DNA of 14,424 bases from assembly GCA_965368175.1 (NCBI GenBank), contig CBDULX010000066.1:1-14424 (forward strand), in the 5' to 3' direction. The notes under the pieces are model-generated. The model was not told where the DNA came from, made no database searches, and saw nothing but the letters and a program-made list of their open reading frames with translations. Below, piece by piece: positions 1 to 7,423 of this stretch. This stretch comes from CBDULX01 sp965368175. GTDB taxonomy: Bacteria; Pseudomonadota; Gammaproteobacteria; SZUA-229. Each line of letters begins with the position of its first letter. Positions within the stretch are counted from its first letter, which is position 1. The position numbers were made by a program, and so were the translations under genes.

Positions 1-949
1 GTTCGTTCTGAGTCGCATCCTCATCTACCGATTTTTCATCAGCAGCAAGATCATCCGACTCACTGATATTTAAATATGTACTATCAATCTGTTCCGATAT
101 TTCGACAGGTTCATCAAGATCATTAATGATTAATCCAGTGTCATCAAGTTCATCCAGCTCGATACTGATTATATTTTCATCGTCTAACTGCAGATTTTTC
201 GGGGCATCCAGATCGACCAATAAACTTTCATCACCGACAGTTATATTATTATCGTCCAGATCAACCAGCATGCCATCTGAACTTACATCATCATAACTAA
301 ATTCAACCAGTAATTCTTCAGCATCATTGTTATCATGTAAATCCAGATCGGAGAGTTCCGGTTTATCCGGTAGCTTATCAGGATCATCTTCCTGTGGAAT
401 AAAATCACTGAGACTTACTGATTCAGTACCTGTCGATGCGTGAGATCTACTGGATTCTAAATCGAGCCCCACGTGTTCGACATTGTCTGTCACTTCTAGC
501 AAATCATCTTCAGCATCTTCTTGCGGTAGCATAAATTCGGTGAGGATCTGTTCTTCTTCATCTGAGATTGGTCGAATCCAGCCCTGATGTTTGAATAACC
601 TCAGAAGAACCATGCCAGGTAATTTACTGGTTGGGTAGGAAATATAATCGAGTAATTTGTCAGGCAGCTTAATCAGAAAATAGAGTTCATCATGACTTGG
701 AGTTCTATTTTGCTCAATAAGGGATGTGAGGCCGTCCTGTAGTATGGCGGCAAGGTCGAACAAGCCAGAATATTCAGTTTGTTCTATGGTTATGGAGATA
801 CGCCGAATAACATCCCTGTAATTGTTAAGCAGTTCAACAGCATTTTCCTGTTTATTTGCAAGTTGTTTAGATATAGAGGTCAGCTCAGCTAACTGAAGAC
901 TTACTTCAGAAACCAGGGCTGACAACTTTTCTGCCTGCGATGCCGTCAT
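1..949 (-). CDS. CheA/ChpA-like chemotaxis histidine kinase, N-terminal part only
   Basis: The reading frame is open from ATG at 949 to the window edge, giving 316 residues. The start is supported by a GGAACGAG ribosome-binding sequence just upstream and by the 59 bp gap after the chemoreceptor gene. Residues 1-140 are mainly helical with no signal peptide, so the product should be cytoplasmic. Residues 143-316 are strikingly acidic: 58 Asp/Glu against 5 Lys/Arg by my count, with short hydrophobic-Asp-Leu-Asp repeats such as LVDLD at 228-232 and 244-248. No phosphotransfer motif (His-x-x-Lys-Gly), ATP-binding domain or CheW-like domain is visible; these would lie beyond the edge. The assignment as the kinase that phosphorylates the PilG/PilH-type regulators therefore rests on position (PilH, PilI, PilJ, then kinase, as in Pil-Chp clusters) and on the known habit of ChpA/PilL proteins of carrying long N-terminal helical and acidic linker regions. 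A FimL-like or FimV-like protein is the main alternative. Confidence 0.65.
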   Translation of the reverse strand, partial: MTASQAEKLSALVSEVSLQLAELTSISKQLANKQENAVELLNNYRDVIRRISITIEQTEYSGLFDLAAILQDGLTSLIEQNRTPSHDELYFLIKLPDKLLDYISYPTSKLPGMVLLRLFKHQGWIRPISDEEEQILTEFMLPQEDAEDDLLEVTDNVEHVGLDLESSRSHASTGTESVSLSDFIPQEDDPDKLPDKPELSDLDLHDNNDAEELLVEFSYDDVSSDGMLVDLDDNNITVGDESLLVDLDAPKNLQLDDENIISIELDELDDTGLIINDLDEPVEISEQIDSTYLNISESDDLAADEKSVDEDATQNE

Positions 950-1008
950 AACTCGTTCCAATTAACCGCAATATAAAAAAATACAAATTAGTATTTAAAA
1001 GAGACGGA

Positions 1009-3216
1009 TTAACCAGCCTCCCTGATGCTAGCATCCTTACTGTCAAACGAAATCGTTTCCATGTCATCTGTTATTGCCTGCTCAGTATCGCTATCACCAG
1101 GCAGCTTAAATACAGCAACCGAAGATACCAGGCTGCCAGAATAACGCACCAGCTCCTCAGTATTTTTAGTCTGCTCAATCAGTTCTCGACTGGTCTGCTC
1201 AGTACTATCCTGAATAATCTGACCGCGTTTGAGCAATTGTTTACTGACTTCTGCCTGACTCAGGGAACTGATTGCAATCTGTTGTACCGCACGTACCAGT
1301 TCTGTAGTGGCCTGCTGAGTATCCCTCATACTTTGTCCAGCCTGTTCAGCCTGACGGGTACCATCTGCCACCTGGCTAATCACGGAGTTCATTGTGGTTA
1401 CTGTATCGGCAGTTTCTACACGAATATTGTTAACAACTGTTGAAATTTCCAGCGTTGCATCTCGCGCATTCTCAGCCAGACGCTGCACTTCTTCCGCAAC
1501 CACTGCAAAGCCACGACCGGCTTCACCCGCAGAAGCAGCATGCATACTCGCGTTAAGCGCCAGGATATGTGTACGTTCAGCAATAGAGTTAATCAGGTTA
1601 ACGATACCGGAGATCTCCTGTGAACGCTCACCCAGCCGCTTGATACGCTTCTCAGTTTCACTAATCGTGGTTCTAATTGAGTTAATACCCTCAACCAGTG
1701 ACAGTACGCTATCCACCGCACGCCTGGTGTTATCAATAGTGAGTGTCGCTTTGTCATTCGCATCCTGGGCTTCTTTGGCGATCAGATTCATGGCTGACAC
1801 TGATTCCTTCAGAAGGTCATTAGTCACCTGTACTTCTTTACGCTCCTGATTGGACACTGCAATAACATGGTCAGATTGACGTTTTACCGCATAAGACACT
1901 TTCGCAACCTGGTTTGATGTGGATTTCACAACCCCCATAATATTGGCGGTTTCTTTAGCCAGTAAGTTCAGAGAATCGGAAATGGCACCGGTAATATCTT
2001 CCGATACTGGAATTTTTACTGCCAGATCTTTATCCTGAGCCAGCTTACTTACCGCTTTGATCAAATCGATTACCGAATCATTGAGATGTTCACTTTCTTT
2101 CTCAGCTTCCGATAGAGTTGCCACACGTTCATCCAGCAGCTTATCGAATGCAGTTGCCAGTTCACCCAGTTCGTCCTTATGGGTCAAGTTGGCCCGCGCA
2201 CTCATATCCCCTTCATTAACTTTCATTACGGTAGCCCGTAACTGTCTGATTGGAACCGTGATGGAACGACCTAACATAAACAGGGCTATTGATACTGCGA
2301 TTGAAGTAAGTATTAAAATCGCGATAAAGAAGATAGTGATCTGATTTTTCTGTTTAGCTGATGTTATTCGTGCCTCTGTAACAATCTGCCCACTATTTTC
2401 CAGTAGTAAACCAAACAGTGGTTCAATTCGCTTACCGGCAGCTTTTACATCATCCTGCAGCTTACCCAGAATTTCCATGGTACTGGCAATATTAGAAAAA
2501 GCCGTTGAATAACGGGAGAAAGTATTACTGATTTGAGTTTTATCTGCTGTAGCAATTTTCGCCGATTTAAGCAGGCTACTGAAGCGAATGGCTTCAGACA
2601 TAAAGTCCTTCCTGTAATCATCACTCTGGGTACGAATAAACCCTTCTTCATAGAGTTTCAATTTGAGCAGTGATGTATTGAGACTGGTATTTTTATGTTT
2701 TTGAACCAGTCTGTCCAGCTGTCCCGAAGATTCGACCATCTCCACATTAAAACCGGTGTTTTCATCAAGACCGATTTCAATCTGGGCTTCAGCAGCTTTA
2801 ATGAATGCATTTCGATATTCTTCGAATGCATCACCTAATGTTGTCACAACCCCGAGTCGCTGCTCTTCTTTTACAAGTGTAGTTAGTAGATTTAAGTTCT
2901 GACTGGCAGAAATAATGCGGGTATCGAATTTACCTAACAGAATAGGAAATTTCTTCAGATAGAATTCGGTAATAGCACCACGAGCATTAAGAAGGTCGAC
3001 CTGAACCTCATTAATACCTGCTTCGAATGCTTCCATTTTTTGTGAAACTTCGAGGGTTTGCTTTTCCACCACCAATACCTGGTAATAAGCCAGACCGATA
3101 ACCGAGAAACCTGCCAACAGAGCAAAAAACAGGACTGTTAGTTTCTGGGTTATCCTTACATTTCCGAGCCAAGAGCTAGACTTCTTGACCTGCTTTTTGC
3201 GCTTAAATAATTTCAT
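1009..3216 (-). CDS. pilJ: PilJ-like methyl-accepting chemotaxis protein (type IV pilus chemoreceptor)
   Basis: This is an inner-membrane chemoreceptor of 735 residues. A short basic cytoplasmic tail (KRKK, residues 5-8) is followed by TM1 at about 27-50, a helical periplasmic domain at about 51-291, TM2 at about 293-315, a HAMP linker at about 316-370, and a long cytoplasmic coiled coil. The kinase-control hairpin tip sits around 565-590 (GRGFAVVAEEVQRLAENA), matching the MCP signature that binds CheW and CheA. A GGAGG ribosome-binding site lies six bases before the ATG, so the start is secure. The gene lies between a CheW-like adaptor and the CheA-like kinase gene, as in Pil-Chp systems, so I infer that it reports pilus tension, surface contact or a chemical cue to control twitching. 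The length is somewhat above the roughly 680 residues of Pseudomonas PilJ. I cannot name the ligand. A generic MCP without a pilus role is the alternative. Confidence 0.85.
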   Translation of the reverse strand: MKLFKRKKQVKKSSSWLGNVRITQKLTVLFFALLAGFSVIGLAYYQVLVVEKQTLEVSQKMEAFEAGINEVQVDLLNARGAITEFYLKKFPILLGKFDTRIISASQNLNLLTTLVKEEQRLGVVTTLGDAFEEYRNAFIKAAEAQIEIGLDENTGFNVEMVESSGQLDRLVQKHKNTSLNTSLLKLKLYEEGFIRTQSDDYRKDFMSEAIRFSSLLKSAKIATADKTQISNTFSRYSTAFSNIASTMEILGKLQDDVKAAGKRIEPLFGLLLENSGQIVTEARITSAKQKNQITIFFIAILILTSIAVSIALFMLGRSITVPIRQLRATVMKVNEGDMSARANLTHKDELGELATAFDKLLDERVATLSEAEKESEHLNDSVIDLIKAVSKLAQDKDLAVKIPVSEDITGAISDSLNLLAKETANIMGVVKSTSNQVAKVSYAVKRQSDHVIAVSNQERKEVQVTNDLLKESVSAMNLIAKEAQDANDKATLTIDNTRRAVDSVLSLVEGINSIRTTISETEKRIKRLGERSQEISGIVNLINSIAERTHILALNASMHAASAGEAGRGFAVVAEEVQRLAENARDATLEISTVVNNIRVETADTVTTMNSVISQVADGTRQAEQAGQSMRDTQQATTELVRAVQQIAISSLSQAEVSKQLLKRGQIIQDSTEQTSRELIEQTKNTEELVRYSGSLVSSVAVFKLPGDSDTEQAITDDMETISFDSKDASIREAG

Positions 3217-3327
3217 ACACGTCCTCCAGCATATGCTCGAAAGGTAGAATCAATCTATCATGTTTTAAATACAGCCCGCCTCAGAAGCCAGCACTGTAAA
3301 TTTGCCAGGACAACTCCATTTATTTTA

Positions 3328-3870
3328 TTAAATGGCTATTGAATCCTTTATTGATTCAAAAAAACTTTTATGCTCCAGATCAAGCCAGATTCTGTCGTCC
3401 GTTTGATATATTCCACGAACAAAATCTGTCAAATCAATCTGAAGTTCAGGGATATGGGTCATTTTTTGCCATTCTGAGACATCACAGGATTTCGGCAACT
3501 TATCAATTAAGATACCAACAGATTTACTCTGTTTATCCAGTATCAAAAGATTCTCGTAATACTTTGCTTCTTCAGTTAAACCAAGCAGGAGAGAAAGATC
3601 ATAAACAGGGATCAGGTTACCACGCAGATTAATCCAGCCTCTCATCCATGAACGAGTATTGGGAATAGGAAACATCTTGAAACCTTTTACAACTTCACAA
3701 ATGGTTTCTTCCCTGATTAAAAAACCCAGATTCCCTATTTCAAAACCATAGCGTTTTACCGCCTTCTCAGCCTGTGTCTTTAAATCCAGATCTAGTAGAG
3801 ATACACCCGGACCCTGGAAACGCGTTAACGCATCCTCTGGAGTCATCCAGGTACCGGGTTGCTTTCCCAT
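3328..3870 (-). CDS. pilI: PilI-like CheW-type adaptor protein
   Basis: This is a 180-residue cytoplasmic adaptor that should couple the PilJ-like receptor to the CheA-like kinase. The CheW fold covers roughly residues 40-175. The clearest signature is MRGWINLRGNLIPVYDL at 76-92, the conserved strand and turn of CheW proteins (GxxxxRGxxxPvxDL). The first 40 residues are an extra N-terminal stretch typical of PilI rather than of minimal CheW. There is no signal peptide or membrane segment. It starts 36 bp after the PilH-like gene and ends 111 bp before pilJ, so co-transcription is likely. The ribosome-binding site is weak (AGG in ATAGGCTTAG). A short hairpin at 3316-3335 (CCATTTA, six-base loop, TAAATGG) straddles the stop codon; it may modulate read-through into pilJ, but it lacks a T-run and is not a canonical terminator. 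Confidence 0.85.
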   Translation of the reverse strand: MGKQPGTWMTPEDALTRFQGPGVSLLDLDLKTQAEKAVKRYGFEIGNLGFLIREETICEVVKGFKMFPIPNTRSWMRGWINLRGNLIPVYDLSLLLGLTEEAKYYENLLILDKQSKSVGILIDKLPKSCDVSEWQKMTHIPELQIDLTDFVRGIYQTDDRIWLDLEHKSFFESIKDSIAI

Positions 3871-3906
3871 AATCTAAGCCTATGACCTGATAATCAACCA
3901 GTTCTG

Positions 3907-4272
3907 TTAGTTCAATTCAGAAATCTGGTCGAGAATTTGTTCAGGAGTATAAGGTTTTGTGATAAATGCTTTACCACCCTGCAACTCGGCCCAGACACGA
4001 TCCGCTTTCTGATTCTTACTGGTTACAAATACCACAGGAATATTTTTAGTATCACCGTTTTGCGTAATTTCCCGACAGGCATCATAGCCATCGGCGCCTT
4101 CCATTACTATATCCATAAATATCAGATCAGGCATTTCCTTCTTGGCAACCTGAATTGCTTCATTTCCAGATTTTGCAGTTATTACAGAATAACCTGCATC
4201 TGAAACAATCGAGCGAATATTAGCAAGATCAGTTGGTGAGTCGTCAACCAGGAGTACTTTGTTAATTGCCAT
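3907..4272 (-). CDS. pilH: PilH-like single-domain response regulator
   Basis: This is a stand-alone receiver (CheY-like) of 121 residues, the usual PilH length. The phosphorylation machinery is intact: acidic pair Asp10-Asp11 in LLVDDSPT, acceptor Asp54 in FMDIVM, the switch Thr84 in VFVTSKNQ, and Lys106 in ITKPY. The segment SKNQKADRVWAELQGGKAF (residues 85-103) closely follows Pseudomonas PilH (TKDQETDKVW...), which supports PilH over PilG. In the Pil-Chp pathway the kinase phosphorylates this protein, and it is thought to favour pilus retraction or to act as a phosphate sink. An AAGGA ribosome-binding site lies just upstream of the ATG. The 181 bp between this gene and the preceding regulator gene is long for an operon and contains a perfect 16 bp palindrome, so pilH may have its own promoter. 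Confidence 0.88.
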   Translation of the reverse strand: MAINKVLLVDDSPTDLANIRSIVSDAGYSVITAKSGNEAIQVAKKEMPDLIFMDIVMEGADGYDACREITQNGDTKNIPVVFVTSKNQKADRVWAELQGGKAFITKPYTPEQILDQISELN

Positions 4273-4301
4273 TTCCTTTTACCTCATACGTTATATTGAG
4301 C

Positions 4302-4317
4302 CAGATAATATTATCTG
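4302..4317. promoter_or_regulatory. Perfect 16 bp palindrome upstream of pilH
   Basis: CAGATAATATTATCTG reads identically on both strands and lies 30 to 45 bases upstream of the pilH start codon, in an AT-rich gap. Its position fits a dimeric repressor or activator site overlapping a promoter or the 5' leader. The cognate regulator is unknown. The AT-rich composition means chance cannot be excluded. Confidence 0.35.
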
Positions 4318-4413
4318 TTTTCTAACTGTTAAATTAAAAGCCTAATCACTTTTATTTCATGTTTTCAATATCAATCATCAACAACTAGGACAATATTCAT
4401 CTCCTCACTTAAA

Positions 4414-4431
4414 ACTATGAACAATCATAGT
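4414..4431 (-). terminator. Weak hairpin after the two-receiver regulator gene
   Basis: ACTATGA, a four-base loop and TCATAGT form a perfect 7 bp stem 22 bases beyond the stop codon of the minus-strand regulator gene. In the direction of transcription it is followed by TTTTAAG. The stem is AT-rich and the T-run short, so at best it is a partial terminator or attenuator that would separate expression of this gene from the pilH-pilI-pilJ-cheA genes downstream. Confidence 0.35.
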
Positions 4432-4453
4432 GTCTTTATTCTTTAATCTACAT

Positions 4454-5278
4454 TCAACCATTCACACGTGGTAAAAACTTACGTGTGATATTCTGAAATT
4501 CTTCGTGCTGTAATGGCTTGGTGAGATAGGTATCACAGCCCGATAGCGAGCCTTTTACCTTATCGAAAGGCGATGACTTACCGGTTAACATAATAACAGG
4601 AGTATTTTTCGATCGAATATCTTTTTTCAGGAATTTACAAACCTTGTAACCATCAATACCCGGCATCACCACATCGAGGAAAATAATGTCATAATCTTCT
4701 TCCCGTGACAACTGAATAGCCTGTTCGCCATTTTCAGCACATTCCACTTTGGCGCCCAGCATTTTCAACTCTATTTCCAGCTGCTTTCGCACAGGAGGGC
4801 TATCGTCCACCACCATTGCCCTGAACTGGTAATTCCCATTTACGTTACTATTATTGGCAATTTCTTCCAGCAGAGCATGAGATACAGTTGAGTCTTCATC
4901 GAACAGGCCAATGGTTAACTCAGGAATGTAATTCATCTCCTTCATTGTAATAGTATCAAGGGTGCTCAGTACCTGGGTGGCTCGAAAGGGAAGCATAATA
5001 TTATATATTTTCTCACCTTTTACCTTCCTGTAACCGGTAAACACAGTAGGTACTTTTGGTGATTTATCCGGATTCATATATTGCCGACACCAATGGGCAA
5101 TCGCCTGATCATTATCGGAGTTTACGACATAGATCTTGCGTGGCTCCGGGGTATTATCGTCAGTCATCACATAGCGTCTGACGGATCCGGTCGACACCCT
5201 TAAAACACGTTGCAACATCTGCTTATCTTTCTCAGCCACACCGATAAGGAAGACCTTGAATTCTTGAGTATCACTCAT
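4454..5278 (-). CDS. Response regulator with degenerate N-terminal receiver plus true C-terminal receiver (occupies the PilG position)
   Basis: The protein is cytoplasmic, with 274 residues. The C-terminal receiver (about 152-272) is complete: acidic pair Asp158-Asp159 (MVVDDSPP), acceptor Asp202 (FLDVVMPGIDGY), Thr232 (MLTGKSS) and Lys254 (YLTKPL). The N-terminal half (about 7-115) shows the same strand-helix rhythm but has lost the key residues: no acidic pair after the first strand (FLIGVAEKD), Asn53 in YVVNSDND where the phospho-Asp would be, and LPF at 96-98 where Lys-Pro is expected. I read it as a pseudo-receiver; the fold is inferred, not proven. There is no DNA-binding or enzymatic output domain. 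An AAGGTG ribosome-binding site precedes the ATG. As first gene of the pil chemosensory cluster it stands where pilG (about 135 residues) is usually found, so it probably takes the phosphate from the CheA-like kinase and acts on the pilus extension motor. I withhold the symbol pilG because of the different architecture. Confidence 0.82.
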   Translation of the reverse strand: MSDTQEFKVFLIGVAEKDKQMLQRVLRVSTGSVRRYVMTDDNTPEPRKIYVVNSDNDQAIAHWCRQYMNPDKSPKVPTVFTGYRKVKGEKIYNIMLPFRATQVLSTLDTITMKEMNYIPELTIGLFDEDSTVSHALLEEIANNSNVNGNYQFRAMVVDDSPPVRKQLEIELKMLGAKVECAENGEQAIQLSREEDYDIIFLDVVMPGIDGYKVCKFLKKDIRSKNTPVIMLTGKSSPFDKVKGSLSGCDTYLTKPLQHEEFQNITRKFLPRVNG

Positions 5279-5810
5279 TGAAACACCTTGAGAGTATGCG
5301 CAAAACCAAAATTCAGATTATTTGACCGGAAATACCTGGCAAACACATACACAGTTTTCCTTCAAACTACATGGACAATAGCTGTTTATCAGGCTTTCCA
5401 GTATGGGAAATTTTCCTGTAATACCTGAATTCAAACCTGCGTATTAGAAATTGCAGAATTATTCACACCACGGATTTGTTATAACTTTTGAACTGCAGCC
5501 ACAGGAGCGGCAAATCGGTATTCTGCTGAATAACTTCCCAGCGAAGACTCCATATTTGTCAATATAATCAATAGCATTGTAGAAAACTGACCATTTCCTT
5601 ATTATCCAGATTACATTGGCAAAGCATTTCGACTACAGATAAATCAGAATCGTCAAAAGGGAAAAGAGCCTACCTTCTACAGTGACATCCTGCAAGCCCA
5701 AAATTTCCCGATTTTTAACCCCATCCATCATGAATACAACCTATCGCTTATATACTGTTTATTCAAACTCTCCTCGGCCTGATCTACAGCTGAATGCTGT
5801 TTAATTTTAT

Positions 5811-5825
5811 TTAATGGCCCATTAA
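5811..5825. promoter_or_regulatory. Candidate operator palindrome upstream of the porin operon
   Basis: TTAATGGCCCATTAA is a perfect 7 bp inverted repeat around one central base. It lies about 15 bases upstream of a TATAAT hexamer (5840-5845), where a -35 element would otherwise be expected. No good -35 hexamer is visible, so an activator binding here is an attractive but untested idea. Confidence 0.35.
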
Positions 5826-5839
5826 TCCGGGTTTTTATC

Positions 5840-5845
5840 TATAAT
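5840..5845 (+). promoter_or_regulatory. Candidate -10 hexamer of the porin-PBP-GGDEF/EAL operon
   Basis: A consensus TATAAT ends 32 bases before the chosen TTG start. The spacing gives a short 5' leader of about 25 bases. The -35 region is poor. A second TATAAT at 5857-5862 is too close to the start codon to serve well. The stretch is AT-rich, so chance matches are expected. Confidence 0.35.
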
Positions 5846-5859
5846 CATTTGATAATTAT

Positions 5860-5878
5860 AATGAATTGGAAATTCATT
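5860..5878 (+). promoter_or_regulatory. Hairpin over the ribosome-binding site and TTG start of the porin gene
   Basis: AATGAATT-GGA-AATTCATT is a perfect 8 bp inverted repeat with a three-base loop. The only Shine-Dalgarno-like bases (GGA, extended GGAA) form the loop, and the last stem base is the first base of the TTG codon at 5878. In RNA this would partly mask initiation; as DNA it could equally be an operator. Confidence 0.4.
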
Positions 5879-6936
5879 TGATAAAACATTACCTTGTACG
5901 AGTTACGGCTTTCTCGCTCCTGATATACAGTTTCAACAGTACTGCCGACATTGAACTCAGTGGTTATGCCTCTATTGTCGGCGGTAAGGTCATGACAGGA
6001 ACTGAATTCCTGGCTGACTTCCCCAAAGCCGGTAGCTATGATAATGACTGGTCCTTCACGCCAGATACTTCTATTGGTGTACAAATATCCAATCAGATAG
6101 ACCAGCAACTTAAGTTCACCGCCCAGTTCACCGCTAATGGCGCTCTTGATTTCGACCCCCAGATAGACTGGGCCTATGCCAACTATCAGATCCTGCCCGA
6201 ACTATCTCTACACGCAGGCCGAAAACGTCTGCCGCTTTATTATTATTCTGATTTCTTTGACCTGGGCTATGCCTATTACTGGATTCGTCCACCGACAGAC
6301 AATTACACCTGGCAAATCTCCAGTTTCAATGGTGTCAGCCTGATTTATGAACCGCTGGGTAATCAATGGGACAGTCTGTTCAACTTCTATTTTGGTCGGG
6401 AAGACTCAAGGGAAAATGAACTGCTGAGCATGCTGTTCGATGAATCGGTCGATGAGACCTGGAAAAACATGATCGGTCTGGTTGGTGAATTCAGTCGAGA
6501 CTGGGTCGAACTACGATTCTCTCTGATGAGCTCTCAGCTCGACCGTATCCGAAACAATATTCAGGTGAGCAAGGATGTTAAGCAGCAATTTTCCGGGATA
6601 TCCATCAACCTTTACCCAAACAATCTGATCCTGCTATCCGAATACAACATCTACCGGCGCAAGGCGGACGATATAGAAGTAAAAACCCACATGCTGTCAC
6701 TGGGTTACAAATACAAGCAATGGACGCCCCATCTGACCCATTCTGGTCTCAAACAAAGCCTCACCAGCGCCAGTGGTGATGAGGATCACAATACCAGCAG
6801 CCTTGGCCTGCGCTGGGATTTCAAAACCAACGTCGCATTAAAAATACAGTACGACAAGGTGACTGATAAAGGTACGATTATTCCGCTGAAAGGCAACTCG
6901 GAATCCATATCCATTGGACTGGATCTGGTATTCTGA
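5878..6936 (+). CDS. Porin-like outer-membrane beta-barrel protein
   Basis: I chose the TTG at 5878 (352 residues). It gives a clean signal peptide (MIKHYLVRVTAFSLLIYSFN, cleavage after Ser-Thr-Ala at about residue 23) and a GGAA six bases upstream. A TTG at 5866 would add four residues, and there is no in-frame ATG before the mature region. The mature protein starts DIELSGYASIVGG and consists of alternating polar and hydrophobic strands rich in Tyr, Trp and Phe, separated by acidic turns. It ends in SIGLDLVF, with the terminal Phe expected for recognition by the BAM assembly machinery. I therefore call a porin-type barrel in the outer membrane but cannot place it in a named porin family or give a substrate. 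It is the first gene of a three-gene operon, one base ahead of the periplasmic binding protein gene, so it may admit or sense the ligand that the other two products respond to. Confidence 0.75.
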   Translation: MIKHYLVRVTAFSLLIYSFNSTADIELSGYASIVGGKVMTGTEFLADFPKAGSYDNDWSFTPDTSIGVQISNQIDQQLKFTAQFTANGALDFDPQIDWAYANYQILPELSLHAGRKRLPLYYYSDFFDLGYAYYWIRPPTDNYTWQISSFNGVSLIYEPLGNQWDSLFNFYFGREDSRENELLSMLFDESVDETWKNMIGLVGEFSRDWVELRFSLMSSQLDRIRNNIQVSKDVKQQFSGISINLYPNNLILLSEYNIYRRKADDIEVKTHMLSLGYKYKQWTPHLTHSGLKQSLTSASGDEDHNTSSLGLRWDFKTNVALKIQYDKVTDKGTIIPLKGNSESISIGLDLVF

Positions 6937-6937
6937 A

Positions 6938-7423
6938 ATGGACATGATCCTGAACAAACACCACACTGGAGGCAAACAGACCAGACGTCCGGCGGTTCAC
7001 TGCTTTTGCTACCTGCTGATGTTATTTTTTTATCCTGTCATGGGCAACTCAGATAACCATTCGGCGGTGCTGGTGTGCTCAAAAAACTCGACTATTGTTG
7101 CCCTGGATATTCTTGATGTTCGTCGCATTTTCCTCGGCCTGCAACCGGTCGATAAAAGCCAGGCCATCAAGCCCGTCATTAATCTGAGCAATAAAAAACT
7201 TTATAAAGACTTTTTAAAAAACGTGTTGCATATGACAGAGGATGGATATAAACGTAAAATCATTAAGCGGGTTTTCAGGCAGGGCTCTGACTATATTGTA
7301 GAAGCCAGAACTACCGAAGAACTGATCAAACAGTTAACGGATAATCCAGATGAAATCAGCTTCATCACCCCGAAGCAGGCCAGAGAGCTTGACAATATAA
7401 GAATTGTGCAGACATTATGGTAA
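6938..7423 (+). CDS. Short PstS-like periplasmic substrate-binding protein
   Basis: The protein has 161 residues from the ATG at 6938; an ATG two codons later (6944) is equally possible. The start lies one base after the porin stop codon and has no strong ribosome-binding site, which points to translational coupling. An N-terminal signal peptide is visible: basic residues (KQTRRP), a hydrophobic run at about 19-35, and probable cleavage after Gly36. The mature part resembles one lobe of the phosphate-binding (PstS-type) fold: a first strand VLVCSKNS, then LDILDVRRIFLG at 56-67 (the family's typical xLxxIFxG helix), a Phe-rich region, and a late ISFITPKQA where full-length relatives have the Gly-Tyr-Val strand. 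It is about half the size of transport PstS proteins, and no permease or ATPase genes accompany it. I infer a ligand-sensing role feeding the downstream GGDEF-EAL protein rather than import. The ligand (phosphate or another anion) is unknown. Confidence 0.75.
   Translation: MDMILNKHHTGGKQTRRPAVHCFCYLLMLFFYPVMGNSDNHSAVLVCSKNSTIVALDILDVRRIFLGLQPVDKSQAIKPVINLSNKKLYKDFLKNVLHMTEDGYKRKIIKRVFRQGSDYIVEARTTEELIKQLTDNPDEISFITPKQARELDNIRIVQTLW

Larger units (their letters stand above)
5279..5860. other. Intergenic region between the pil chemosensory cluster and the porin operon
   Basis: About 0.6 kb without a credible gene on either strand. Near its left end a weak minus-strand promoter can be proposed for the regulator gene: TTGCCA (complement of 5337-5342), 16 bases, then TAATCT (complement of 5315-5320). 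Near 5786-5800 ACAGC-TGAAT-GCTGT followed by a T/A-rich run could form a small hairpin of uncertain meaning. The last 60 bases hold the likely promoter and palindromes of the porin operon, listed separately. I recognise no riboswitch or RNA gene here. Confidence 0.5.

Noticed and set aside
1394..1849. Plus-strand open frame of 151 codons opposite the chemoreceptor gene
   Set aside because: The composition is Ser/Arg/Leu-rich, as expected from reading the chemoreceptor coiled coil backwards. No domain or initiation signal is seen.
5866..5877. Upstream TTG (5866) as start of the porin gene
   Set aside because: There is no Shine-Dalgarno-like sequence before it, and the signal peptide is better formed from the TTG at 5878. 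The four-residue difference remains uncertain.
5861..5881. ATG at 5861 as a porin start codon
   Set aside because: It is in a different frame and meets a stop (TGA) after six codons. It could at most be a tiny leader peptide, for which there is no other support.
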